Origin: JACQFK01 sp036383955
Lineage (GTDB): Bacteria; Planctomycetota; MHYJ01; JACPRB01
NCBI GenBank assembly: GCA_036383955.1
Contig: DASVNH010000072.1
Span: forward strand, 1 to 30,931
Length of the DNA stretch: 30,931 nt
Direction: 5' to 3'
Shown: one piece after another, positions 1 through 7,518 of the stretch
Layout of the letters: each line of letters opens with the position of its first letter
How positions within the stretch are numbered: position 1 is the stretch's first letter
Program-made: the position numbers and the translations under genes
Notes under the pieces: generated by a model
Databases searched by the model: none
Seen by the model: only the letters and a program-made list of their open reading frames with translations
Told to the model about the DNA's origin: nothing

Positions 1-486
1 GCCGCGGAAATCGTCTCCCAGCTCGTCCAGCGCGACGCCGGCGTCACCGTGGTCATGACGAAGTCGGCCACCCAGTTCGTCGGGCCCCTCACCTTCCAGA
101 CCCTCACCCGCCGCCGCTGCTTCAGCGATCAGTTCGACGTCGACGCCATCTCGGACCCGACCCACATCACCCTCACCGACAAGGCCGAGCTCGTGCTGCT
201 GGCGCCGGCCACGGCCGACCTCCTCGCCAAGGCCGCCCACGGCATCGCCGACGAGATGCTCACCGCCCTCCTGCTGGCCGTCGACTGCCCCGTCCTCGTC
301 GCCCCCGCCATGAACCAGCGCATGTGGGAGCACCCCGCCACGAAGGCCAACGTGAAGACCCTCGAGGACAGGGGCTACCGCTTCGTCGACCCCCAGAAGG
401 GCTTCCTCGCCTGCGGACACTACGCGAAGGGCCGGCTCGCCGAGCCCGCCGACATCCTGGAGGCCGTGAAGGCCATCCTGAAGTGA
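1..486 (+). CDS. coaC: Phosphopantothenoylcysteine decarboxylase (CoaC domain), 5' end outside window
   Basis: FMN-dependent decarboxylation of 4'-phosphopantothenoylcysteine to phosphopantetheine, in cytosolic coenzyme A synthesis. The frame is open from base 1 with good family sequence (AAEIVSQLVQRDAGVTVVMT), so the gene begins upstream of the window and the GTG at 49 is not its start. Visible family motifs are the flavin-site stretch around APATADLLAKAAHGIADEML, the PAMNxRMW motif (Asn codon at 313), and the substrate clamp with its Cys (codon at 412) inside GFLACGHYAKGRLAEP. In most bacteria this domain continues directly into CoaB. Here it stops at TGA 484-486, and coaB restarts 106 bp later beyond a hairpin-rich element. 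Family assignment is firm; whether the split is ancestral or recent is unknown. Confidence 0.93.
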   Translation, partial: AAEIVSQLVQRDAGVTVVMTKSATQFVGPLTFQTLTRRRCFSDQFDVDAISDPTHITLTDKAELVLLAPATADLLAKAAHGIADEMLTALLLAVDCPVLVAPAMNQRMWEHPATKANVKTLEDRGYRFVDPQKGFLACGHYAKGRLAEPADILEAVKAILK

Positions 487-592
487 TTAGCCACAGAGCC
501 ACAGAGACACAGAGGACGACCTTCTTGGAAGGTTCCCCCCTGCCCCCCCGGGGGGGCCGCGTCTCTGAGGCTCTGTGCCTCTGTGGCCCATC
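487..592. repeat. Hairpin-rich inverted-repeat element between coaC and coaB
   Basis: The outer arms are 490-515 and 562-587, imperfect inverted repeats built from tandem CCACAGAG-like units. Inside are a perfect ACCTTC-TTG-GAAGGT hairpin (519-533) and a perfect 7C/7G palindrome (543-556). No coding sequence of its own is visible. It starts 3 nt after the coaC stop, and its right arm runs to within 6 nt of the coaB ATG. It resembles the elements at 10891-11161 and 26754-26916 in design but not in unit sequence. Its role is unknown. Confidence 0.8.
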
Positions 593-1198
593 ATGAGGGT
601 GCTCGTCACCGCCGGGCCCACCCGCGAGTACATCGACGACGTCCGCTTCCTCTCCAATCCGTCCAGCGGCAAGATGGGCTTCGCCTGCGCCGTCGCCGCC
701 GCCCGCGCCGGTCACGACGTCACCCTCGTCACCGGCCCCGTCGCCCTGCCCGACCCGCCGGGCGTGAAGACCGTCCGCGTCGAGAGCGCCGACGACATGT
801 ACCGCGCCGTGATGAAGGCCTACGCGCGGGCGGAGGCCGTCGTCATGACCGCCGCCGTCGGCGACTACAAGCCCGCGAGGAAGTTCGACGGGAAGCTCAA
901 GAAATCGAGCGCGACGCTGACGCTGCGGCTCACGCGGACGCGCGACATCCTGAAGGCCCTGGGCGAGCGCAAGGGACGTCGGATCCTCATCGGCTTCGCG
1001 CTGGAGGTGAAGGACGCGGTCCACCAGGCGATGCTGAAGTACAAGAAGAAGAAGCTCGACTACATCGTGCTCAACGCGCCGAAGAGCTTCGCGGCGGACC
1101 GGATGGACTGCGACGTCTATCGGGAGGGCGCCGTGGTCAAGTCGTTCCGCGGCGCGTCGAAGATGGACGTCGCCCGCTGGCTGGCCTCTCTCCTGTAG
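593..1198 (+). CDS. coaB: Phosphopantothenate-cysteine ligase (CoaB domain), stand-alone
   Basis: Ligates cysteine to 4'-phosphopantothenate, the step before CoaC in coenzyme A synthesis; 201 residues. The N-terminus carries the family signature TAGPTREYIDDVRFLSNPSS followed by GKMG (residues ~6-30), then a TAAVGDYKP stretch and KKLDYIVLNAP near the C-terminus, matching the CoaB half of CoaBC. ATG 593 is chosen because homology begins immediately after it; an in-frame GTG at 575 lies within the repeat arm. No Shine-Dalgarno is obvious, so expression may depend on read-through from coaC. It converges on the next gene with only 2 bp between stop codons. The split arrangement is the odd feature. 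Confidence 0.92.
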   Translation: MRVLVTAGPTREYIDDVRFLSNPSSGKMGFACAVAAARAGHDVTLVTGPVALPDPPGVKTVRVESADDMYRAVMKAYARAEAVVMTAAVGDYKPARKFDGKLKKSSATLTLRLTRTRDILKALGERKGRRILIGFALEVKDAVHQAMLKYKKKKLDYIVLNAPKSFAADRMDCDVYREGAVVKSFRGASKMDVARWLASLL

Positions 1199-1200
1199 GC

Positions 1201-1785
1201 CTACTCGCTCCGCGGCTCGACCACTTCGAACTCGGTCGTCGACGGCACGCGGCGCTGCAGCGCGATCAGGCGGCCGTCCTTGCCGACGCGGGCGCGGAAC
1301 TCGCCGCCCTCCCGCGCGCCCTTCACGTGGTACTCATGGAAGGCCGGGCCTTCCTTGGAGACGCACTGCTTCGCCTCGAAGCCGGGGATCATGGCGAGGG
1401 CGCCGGACACGGCGGGCGGCAGGGCCGACACGGGATGCTCGGTGCCGATGTAGAACAGCGTCCCGTCGACGCGGACGCTCATCTGCTTCTCGCGGCCGTC
1501 GATCCTGCGGTAGACCTCGTAGACCTGGCTGCCGTCCGGATAGACCTCGGCCTCGTATTCCAGGTCCTCGCCCTTGCCGAGCTTCTGGTCGGCCATGTCG
1601 TGGACCCAGCCCGGAAGGCCTTCTTTCTTCAGGACCACGCTCGAGCGGATGATCTTGCCTTCCGCGGTCACGAAGAAGTTCGAGCGGATCGCGTGCGGGG
1701 ACGCGAGCGCCTTCGCGATGAAAGGATGCAGCAGGCCCTGCTCTTCCTGCAGGAGCGCCAGGGAGGAGAGGAGGAGGTCGATCAT
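1201..1785 (-). CDS. Hypothetical protein, 194 aa, probably exported
   Basis: Not assigned to a named family. The first 15 residues (MIDLLLSSLALLQEE) are hydrophobic and could be a short, weak signal sequence. The rest alternates charged and hydrophobic residues, with many short segments such as GKIIRSSVVLKK, LEYEAEVYPDGSQVYEVYRR and GKDGRLIALQRRVPS. This suggests a beta-rich fold reminiscent of PepSY or similar small periplasmic domains; that resemblance is by pattern only. It follows the gene at 1854-2351 on the same strand (68 bp gap) and converges on coaB. No catalytic motif is visible. Confidence 0.7.
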   Translation of the reverse strand: MIDLLLSSLALLQEEQGLLHPFIAKALASPHAIRSNFFVTAEGKIIRSSVVLKKEGLPGWVHDMADQKLGKGEDLEYEAEVYPDGSQVYEVYRRIDGREKQMSVRVDGTLFYIGTEHPVSALPPAVSGALAMIPGFEAKQCVSKEGPAFHEYHVKGAREGGEFRARVGKDGRLIALQRRVPSTTEFEVVEPRSE

Positions 1786-1853
1786 GAAAGGCGGACGCGG
1801 CCGCCCGACGGCCTGTTACGCGCGGAGCGGCGCGGGAGGCTGGGGTTGAGAAC

Positions 1854-2351
1854 TCATTTCTTGTCCGGCGGGCGGGCCGCCGCTTCGAAGGGCGGGCTCA
1901 GCTTCTTCCACTCCCAGGCGCCCAGGCCGGAGATCCGGAACGAGACGTCGAAACGGAGCTCGGCGCCGCCCGCGGGGATTTTCACCAGGCCGATCCAGAG
2001 CTCGCCCGTCTTCTCGTCGAAGGCGATCAGGTCCGGGGAGGCCGTCGCCGGCGCGATCTTCCCGGCCTCGGCCTTCCAGGACTCCTTCTTCACGGTCCGC
2101 GAGACGGCCGCGAGGCGCTCCGTCGGCGTCGCGATGGCCGCGTTGAACACCCCGATCGGCTTCGCGGCTTTTCCCTCCGCGTCCCGGAACGCGATCTTCA
2201 GGAAGAGCGTGTCGCCCGTGTACTCGGTCTTGTTGAAGTTCTTCACGTTCAGGCCTTCGACGACCATCAGCCCGCGAAGCTCCGCCGTCAGGACTTCGGC
2301 CTTCGGAGGAGCGGCTTGCGCGGCCAGGAGGCAGGCCCATGCGATCAACAT
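1854..2351 (-). CDS. Exported hypothetical protein, 165 aa
   Basis: Starts MLIAWACLLAAQAAPPKAEV, a short signal peptide with a plausible cut after AQA. The mature part is a single, probably beta-sandwich domain (LRGLMVVEGLNVKNF, TLFLKIAFRDAEGKA, AELRFDVSFRISG). An in-frame ATG 18 bp upstream (2369) exists. The start at 2351 is preferred because it begins the signal peptide directly and because a TATGAT hexamer ends exactly 6 nt before it, so the message would be leaderless from this ATG. A 35-nt perfect palindrome lies upstream (2384-2418). Function unknown. Confidence 0.72.
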   Translation of the reverse strand: MLIAWACLLAAQAAPPKAEVLTAELRGLMVVEGLNVKNFNKTEYTGDTLFLKIAFRDAEGKAAKPIGVFNAAIATPTERLAAVSRTVKKESWKAEAGKIAPATASPDLIAFDEKTGELWIGLVKIPAGGAELRFDVSFRISGLGAWEWKKLSPPFEAAARPPDKK

Positions 2352-2357
2352 CGGCCT

Positions 2358-2363
2358 ATCATA
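2358..2363 (-). promoter_or_regulatory. -10 hexamer TATGAT for a leaderless start at 2351
   Basis: TATGAT on the minus strand is followed by exactly 6 nt and then ATG, placing the expected transcription start on the A of the start codon. No Shine-Dalgarno is present. No convincing -35 was identified. Confidence 0.5.
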
Positions 2364-2383
2364 GAGCAAGAGGCACGCCTGAA

Positions 2384-2418
2384 GTGTTAACGTTCTAGCC
2401 AGGCTAGAACGTTAACAC
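2384..2418. repeat. Perfect 35-nt palindrome (17-bp arms, 1-nt centre)
   Basis: Left arm GTGTTAACGTTCTAGCC (2384-2400), centre A (2401), right arm GGCTAGAACGTTAACAC (2402-2418). All 17 positions pair. It lies 5 nt beyond the stop codon of the minus-strand membrane gene ending at 2424, and 20 nt upstream of the TATGAT promoter of the next gene. There is no U-tract. It could be a transcription end/processing site or a dyad operator. Confidence 0.85.
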
Positions 2419-2423
2419 GTCCT

Positions 2424-2711
2424 TCAGCCCCGGCCGTAGAGGCGGAAGATCACCGCGGTCTGGGCCGCGACGAGGAGGGGCGGGCCGGCGAATAACCACG
2501 CCCGCCCCGTGATCCAGGCCGCCACGCCCAGCGCGACGCAGGCGATCGGCCCGACGAGCAGGCTGAGGTTGAGGTAGCGCTCGACGGCCTTCGACAGCGG
2601 CGGCCGGCCCGGCGCCACCAGCCCGCCGCCGCCGAACGCGGTGAGCATGAAGCACAGCATCGCCGAGACCGCGGTGCCCGCGCTCCCCAGGACAAATCCA
2701 AGCGTGCCCAT
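2424..2711 (-). CDS. Small membrane protein, 95 aa, three predicted TM helices
   Basis: The hydropathy pattern shows three helices at about residues 3-27, 49-67 and 70-88, with a glycine-rich loop (FGGGGLVAPGRPPLSK) between the first two and a charged C-terminus (RLYGRG). No family was recognised. A TAGTCT hexamer lies 9 nt before the ATG and no Shine-Dalgarno is apparent. It shares strand with its neighbours, but the palindrome at 2384-2418 separates it from the next gene, so co-transcription is uncertain. Confidence 0.65.
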   Translation of the reverse strand: MGTLGFVLGSAGTAVSAMLCFMLTAFGGGGLVAPGRPPLSKAVERYLNLSLLVGPIACVALGVAAWITGRAWLFAGPPLLVAAQTAVIFRLYGRG

Positions 2712-2740
2712 GCCCTGGAGAGACTACCCCACGAAGGACG

Positions 2741-3067
2741 TCAGCGACGGGGCACTTTGGGCGAGCGCCGCCAGTACGGCCGCGTGGGCGGAAGGACCTC
2801 CCCGGGATGAAAGCGCGGCCAGTACAGCGAACGCGTCCCGGGCAGGGGCGGAACGGAGGTCGTCGCGAGATATTCGACGACCCGCGCGCTCAATCCCGCC
2901 CGGCGCAGGTCGAGCAGATCCTCGGCGCTCAAGGGTTCCACCGGCCCCTCGGCCCGGACGACCAGGAGGATCGCCTCGTCGGACACGCGGAGGGCGGCGA
3001 GCCGGCGCAGGTCCTCCTTCGTGATGCCGGCCGCGACGGCCAGCAGGACCAGGCTCAACGTCGTCAT
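2741..3067 (-). CDS. Short secreted protein, 108 aa, with an 'AGLS' helical motif
   Basis: Begins MTTLSLVLLAVAAGITKEDL, a signal peptide. Residues ~20-65 contain two similar helical segments, LAALRVSDEAILLVVRAEGP and LSAEDLLDLRRAGLSARVVE. This LS..DLI.L..AGLSD.VI pattern recurs, from memory, in many exported planctomycete proteins. The C-terminus is rich in Pro, Arg and Tyr (RSLYWPRFHPGEV, RPYWRRSP). The frame extends far upstream opposite the dehydrogenase gene, but that part is low-complexity antisense, so the ATG at 3067 before the signal peptide is taken as the start. It is divergent from the 3170 gene with 102 bp between them. Role unknown. Confidence 0.68.
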   Translation of the reverse strand: MTTLSLVLLAVAAGITKEDLRRLAALRVSDEAILLVVRAEGPVEPLSAEDLLDLRRAGLSARVVEYLATTSVPPLPGTRSLYWPRFHPGEVLPPTRPYWRRSPKVPRR

Positions 3068-3169
3068 GCCCGGATGACCCGCGCGCCGACGCACCGTTAC
3101 GTCCCGACTTCGCGCCGGCCGTCGACGTAAGGAATCAGGGAGCGGGGACGTATTCGTCGGAGACCGTCC

Positions 3170-6100
3170 ATGGCTTCCCTGCGCTCCCTCGTTCTCCTCC
3201 TCCTCGCGGCCGCGCCGCAGGACGTCGCCTGGACCTCCGCCCCCGTCCCCGGCCCGGCCCCCGCGGAGCTCGGCTGGTACCGCTGCTGGGTCAAGGTCGA
3301 CGACGGCTTCTTCGCCAAGCACGAACGCGACCTCTTCGAGGAGTCCGTCGGCCTCAACCTGCGGGGGCTCGCCGGATCGCACGAGGCCTGGATCAACGGC
3401 CGCAAGATCGGCGAGGGCGGCGACGGCCTCCACCGGCACAAGGTCCCCGTCGGCACCCTGAAGAAAGGGGAATGGAACGAGGTCGCCTTGCGCGTCCGCG
3501 GCGCCGGCGGCTTCGGCGGCGACGCCCCCTTCCTCATGAACTACTTCCTCGAGTGCGTCCTCGAGGGCGCCTGGGAGTACCGGCCCGGCGGCGACTACGC
3601 GCCCGGCGGCGCCCGGAAGGAGAAGCCGGCCGCCGCCGCCTTCCACGTCTTCCGCGAATCCAACCGCGTGCTGGGCCGCGCCGCGCAGGTGCACGGGCCG
3701 AAGCTCCCGCCCGCCGAGGCCGCCGCCGCGCTGCGACCCGGACGCGAGTTCGCCGTCGACCTCCTCCTCCACGAGCCGCTCGTCGCCCAGCCCTTCCACT
3801 TCAGCTTCGACGAGCGCGGGCGCCTCTGGGTCGCGCAGTCCCGCCAGTACCCCTACCCCGCCGGCGTCACCATGATCAGCCGCGACAAGTACTACCGCGC
3901 CCACTATGACAAGGTCCCGCCCGCCCCGCCGAACCACGACCGCGGCATGGACGTCATCTCCATCCACGACGTCGCCAAGGGCGTGAACAAGGTCTTCGTC
4001 GACGGCCTCAACATGGCCAACGCCGTCGTCCGCGGCCACGGCGGCGTCTGGGTCATGCACACGCCCTACCTGCTGTTCTATCCGGACGCCGACGGCGACG
4101 ACGTCCCCGACGGCCCGCCCGAGGTCCGCCTCGCGGGCTTCAACTTCGAGGACACGCACTCCATCGCCAACGGCCTCGTGTGGGGCCCCGACGGCTGGCT
4201 CTACGGCGGCCAGGGAAGCACGACGTCCTGCCGCGTCACCCGCCCCGGCTTCAACGATCCGCCGGTCGCCTTCGACGGCTGCATGGTCTGGCGCTACCAT
4301 CCGCGCACGAAAGCCTTCGAGATCTTCGCCGAGGGCAGCGGCAACACCTTCGGCCTGGAATTCGACGCCCTGGGCCGCCTCTACTCCGGCCACAACGGCG
4401 GCGACACCCGCGGCTGGCACTACGTGCAGGGCGGCTTCTACCAGATGCAGGGCGTCGACCCGGGCAAGTTCGGCCCGCCGCGCAACCCCTACGCCTTCGG
4501 CGAGCTGCCGAAGCTGCGGACGTCGGACCGCGTCGTCCGCTTCACGCACTTCGGGGCCTTCGCCGACGGCACCGCGATGCCGTCCAAGCACGCGGGGATG
4601 CTCTTCGCGCTCGACCCCCTGCACAACACGATCACCACCAGCGCCCGGCTGCCGCGCGGCTCCACGTTCGACACGAAGGACGGCGAGCCCGCCCTGCGCG
4701 CCTCGGACGCGGCGTTCCGCCCCGTGTACATCGCCAACGCGCCCGACGGCTCGCTCTTCGTGGCCGACATGTACGAGTTCTACATCGCCCACGGGCAGCA
4801 CTATCAGAACCAGATCGATCCGACCTCGGGGCGCGTCTACCGCCTCCGCGGCAAGGACGCGGTGCTCGAGACCGACCTGAACCTCGCCGCGAAAACCGAC
4901 GCGGAGCTGGTCGCGCTACTTGGCCACCCCAACAAGTGGCACCGCATGACGGCCGTGCGCCTCCTGGGCGAACGAAAGGCGGCGGTGCCGTTCGACGGCC
5001 TCGCGTCGCTCTGGGCCCGGCACCAGGCCGGCGGCTTCGACGAGGCGACCGCCCTGGCCGGCCTCGCGCACGCTGATCCCGCGGTGCGGCTCTGGACGTC
5101 GCGCCTCCTCGGCGACACCTACGGCCTGAACCGCAATCTCGGCGCGGGACGTCACGGAGGGCCGGGGCGGCTGCCCGACGGCCTGTTCAACGCGCTGCTC
5201 GATCGCGTCCGGGCCGAGAAGGATCCGGAAGTGCTCTCGCAATTCGCCTGCACGGCGCGGCGCCTGGATCCGGACCAGGCCTTCCCCCTCGTCGCCGGGC
5301 TCGCCCTCCACGACGAGGTCGTCCAGGATCCGTATATCCCGCAGCTGTGCTGGTGGGTCCTGGAGGCGCATCTCCCGGCGGCGAATGCCGCCGCCCTGAA
5401 CCTCTTCTCCGCTCCCGCGCTCTGCGAACGGCCGATGGCCGCCGAGCAGCTGCTGCCCCGTCTCGCGCGGCGCTGGGCCGTCGAAGGCCGCCGTCAGGAC
5501 CTGCTGCTCTGCGCCAAGCTGTTCGAGCAGGCGCCCAAGCAGGCCGCGAACCTGCTCAAAGGACTCGAGGAAGCGTTCCGCGGCCGCCCCCTGAGCGGCC
5601 TGCCCGACGAGCTGCTCGAGGCCATCCGAAAATCCGGGCGCGCCCCGCTCGCCTTCCGCGTGAGGCAGGGCGAGCCGGAGGCCGTCGCCGAAGCCCTCCG
5701 CCGCCTGCGGGACCCGAAGGCCCCGGCCGAGGAACGCCTGCTCTTCGCGCGCGCGTTCGGCGAGCTGCGCGAGCCCGGCGCGGTCGCGGCGCTGCTGGAC
5801 GTCGCCTCCGCGGCGGGGGCCGAGGAGCTCCGCAAGGCCTCGCTCGCCTCGCTGTCGGCGTACGAGGACGAGGCGATCGGGGCGCGCGTGGCGGACCTGC
5901 TCCCCTCGCTGGGCGGCGACGCGCGCGTGGCGGCCGTCGCGCTGCTGGCGAGCCGGCCGAAGTGGAGCGCGCGGCTGCTGGACGCGGTGGAAGCCGGGCG
6001 CGTCAAGGACGTGCCGGAGGATGTCGCCACCCGCCTGCGGGCGAGCCCCGACCCGGCGCAGGCCGCCCGGGCGGCGGCGCTGCTGAAGGCGCCGGTCGCC

Positions 6101-6577
6101 CAGCCTCCGGAGGCGCTGAAGCGGATCGAGCAGGTGGCGGCGATCTTGAAGGCGGGCACGGGGAATCCGTACGCGGGCGAGCCGCTCTTCATGGACCGCT
6201 GCGCGAAGTGCCACAAGCTGTTCTTCAAGGGCGGCAACGTCGGGCCGGACCTGACGGCCTACCAGCGCGACAACCTGGGGACGCTGCTGCCCAGCGTCGT
6301 GAACCCGAGCGGCGAGATCCGCGAGGGCTTCCAGTACTACCTGGTGGCGACGACCGACGACCGCGTGCTGAGCGGCTTCTTCGTGGACCGGGACAACCAG
6401 GTGACCGTGCTGCGGACGATCGACGGCGAGAACGTGACGCTGCGCGCCGCGCAGATCCGCGCGGTGAAGCCCGCCGGCCAGAGCCTGATGCCGACGGGGC
6501 TGCTCGACGGCCTCGCCGACCAGCAGCTCCGCGACCTCTTCGCCTATTTGCGCATCACCCAGCCTATAACCAAGTAG
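3170..6577 (+). CDS. PVC-type dehydrogenase with HEAT repeats and C-terminal haem-binding domain
   Basis: A 1135-residue exported protein with signal peptide MASLRSLVLLLLAAAP. Module order: a beta-sandwich resembling galactose-binding/GH2-type N-domains (about 22-145, with GLAGSHEAWINGRKIGEGGD); a beta-propeller-like 'putative membrane-bound dehydrogenase' domain of the PVC type (about 190-565, FSFDERGRLWVAQSRQYPYP through NQIDPTSGRVYRLRGKD); alpha-helical HEAT-like repeats (about 580-975); and a cytochrome-like haem domain with CAKCH at residues 1011-1015 and NVGPDLTAYQRDNLGTLLPS, ending in FAYLRIT. The family is abundant in Planctomycetes and Verrucomicrobia and is thought to oxidise sugars or alcohols outside the cytoplasm; the substrate is unknown. 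The Gfo/Idh/MocA-like gene follows after 41 bp. The stop codon TAG overlaps a perfect palindrome. Confidence 0.9.
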   Translation: MASLRSLVLLLLAAAPQDVAWTSAPVPGPAPAELGWYRCWVKVDDGFFAKHERDLFEESVGLNLRGLAGSHEAWINGRKIGEGGDGLHRHKVPVGTLKKGEWNEVALRVRGAGGFGGDAPFLMNYFLECVLEGAWEYRPGGDYAPGGARKEKPAAAAFHVFRESNRVLGRAAQVHGPKLPPAEAAAALRPGREFAVDLLLHEPLVAQPFHFSFDERGRLWVAQSRQYPYPAGVTMISRDKYYRAHYDKVPPAPPNHDRGMDVISIHDVAKGVNKVFVDGLNMANAVVRGHGGVWVMHTPYLLFYPDADGDDVPDGPPEVRLAGFNFEDTHSIANGLVWGPDGWLYGGQGSTTSCRVTRPGFNDPPVAFDGCMVWRYHPRTKAFEIFAEGSGNTFGLEFDALGRLYSGHNGGDTRGWHYVQGGFYQMQGVDPGKFGPPRNPYAFGELPKLRTSDRVVRFTHFGAFADGTAMPSKHAGMLFALDPLHNTITTSARLPRGSTFDTKDGEPALRASDAAFRPVYIANAPDGSLFVADMYEFYIAHGQHYQNQIDPTSGRVYRLRGKDAVLETDLNLAAKTDAELVALLGHPNKWHRMTAVRLLGERKAAVPFDGLASLWARHQAGGFDEATALAGLAHADPAVRLWTSRLLGDTYGLNRNLGAGRHGGPGRLPDGLFNALLDRVRAEKDPEVLSQFACTARRLDPDQAFPLVAGLALHDEVVQDPYIPQLCWWVLEAHLPAANAAALNLFSAPALCERPMAAEQLLPRLARRWAVEGRRQDLLLCAKLFEQAPKQAANLLKGLEEAFRGRPLSGLPDELLEAIRKSGRAPLAFRVRQGEPEAVAEALRRLRDPKAPAEERLLFARAFGELREPGAVAALLDVASAAGAEELRKASLASLSAYEDEAIGARVADLLPSLGGDARVAAVALLASRPKWSARLLDAVEAGRVKDVPEDVATRLRASPDPAQAARAAALLKAPVAQPPEALKRIEQVAAILKAGTGNPYAGEPLFMDRCAKCHKLFFKGGNVGPDLTAYQRDNLGTLLPSVVNPSGEIREGFQYYLVATTDDRVLSGFFVDRDNQVTVLRTIDGENVTLRAAQIRAVKPAGQSLMPTGLLDGLADQQLRDLFAYLRITQPITK

Positions 6578-6605
6578 TCACGAAACAGACCGTCTGTTTC
6601 GTGAC
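6577..6605. repeat. Perfect 29-nt palindrome (14-bp arms, 1-nt centre) on the stop codon
   Basis: Left arm GTCACGAAACAGAC (6577-6590), centre C (6591), right arm GTCTGTTTCGTGAC (6592-6605). The first base is the last base of the dehydrogenase stop codon, and the next ATG follows 13 nt after the palindrome. There is no T-tract. It has the same construction as 2384-2418 (odd length, perfect arms, 1-nt centre). Confidence 0.85.
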
Positions 6606-6618
6606 CAAGGGAGGGACC

Positions 6619-7518
6619 ATGCTGACGCGCCGAGGATTTCTGGCCGCCCTGCCGCTGTCCGCGGCCGCCGTCGCCGCCCAGGCCGGCCCGCCGAAGCGGA
6701 TCGGGTTCGTGGACGACGACCTCGACAACTACCACGCGCGGGTTTACCTCGAGGCGATCCGCGGCCCGTTGAAGGAACGCGGCTTCGTCGTGGCGGGAGC
6801 GACGGCGCTCCAGCACGACAAGAGCCGGGCCTGGGCCGTGAAGAACGACCTCGAGTACTTCGACGATCCCGCCGCGCTGGACAAGGCGGTGGACGTCTAC
6901 GCGATCCTCGCGCCGTCGACGCCCGCCACGCACGAGGGGCTCTGCGCGAAGATCCTCCCGTTCGGGAAGACGACGTTCGTGGACAAGACGTTCGCGCCGG
7001 ACGTCGCGACGGCCGCCCGGATCTTCGCTCTGGCGGACCAGCACAAGGCCGCGCTGCAGACCAGCTCGGCGCTGCGCTACACGGCGGCTCAGAAAGTCGC
7101 GAAGGTGGAGGACGTCCGCCATGTCGTGACCTGGGGGCCGGGGCGGAGCTACGACGAGTACGCGGTGCATCCGGTGGAGATGGCGGTCTCCCTCCTGGGC
7201 CCGGAGGCCGTCGCGCTCATGCGCCGCGGGACGGACCCGGAGTCGCAGCTGCTGATCGACTTCTCGGGCGGCCGGACGGCGGTGGTGAACGTGTACAACC
7301 AGCGGAAGACGCCCTACGCGGCGTCGATCACGACGGCGAAGGAGTCGCGCTATGTGGAGGTCGACACGAAGCCGCTGTTCGTGGACGCGGCGGCGGCGAT
7401 GCTCGACTTCTTCGCGGCGGGCCGGGCCCTGATCGACCGGCGGGAGTCGATGGCGGTGATGCGCATCCTGGAGGCCGCGCGGAACCCGGCGGCCCTCGAG
7501 CGCGCCGTGAAGCTCTGA
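6619..7518 (+). CDS. Gfo/Idh/MocA-like oxidoreductase with Tat signal
   Basis: 299 residues. The N-terminus MLTRRGFLAALPLSAAAVAAQA is a twin-arginine signal, implying folded export. Family signs include VDKTFAPDVATAARIFALAD (position of the usual EKP/DKP motif), QTSSALRYTAA, HPVEMAVSLLGPEA and a C-terminal RESMAVMRILEAAR, which correspond to the sugar-dehydrogenase fold. The dinucleotide-binding glycine motif expected after the signal is replaced by RIGFVDDDLDNYHARVY, so NAD(P) binding is doubtful. A Shine-Dalgarno GGGAGG lies 4 nt before the ATG. Its place after the PVC dehydrogenase suggests work on the same substrate in the periplasm; this is inference. Confidence 0.85.
   Translation: MLTRRGFLAALPLSAAAVAAQAGPPKRIGFVDDDLDNYHARVYLEAIRGPLKERGFVVAGATALQHDKSRAWAVKNDLEYFDDPAALDKAVDVYAILAPSTPATHEGLCAKILPFGKTTFVDKTFAPDVATAARIFALADQHKAALQTSSALRYTAAQKVAKVEDVRHVVTWGPGRSYDEYAVHPVEMAVSLLGPEAVALMRRGTDPESQLLIDFSGGRTAVVNVYNQRKTPYAASITTAKESRYVEVDTKPLFVDAAAAMLDFFAAGRALIDRRESMAVMRILEAARNPAALERAVKL

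Noticed and set aside
583..2364. Long open frame on the plus strand across coaB and the next two genes
   Set aside because: It is out of frame with coaB, runs antisense to two plausible exported proteins, and translates to Arg/Pro/Gly-rich low-complexity sequence typical of high-GC shadow frames.
2741..4801. Long minus-strand frame opposite the PVC dehydrogenase
   Set aside because: Only its last 108 codons (from ATG 3067) look like a protein; the rest is antisense to a well-supported multidomain gene.
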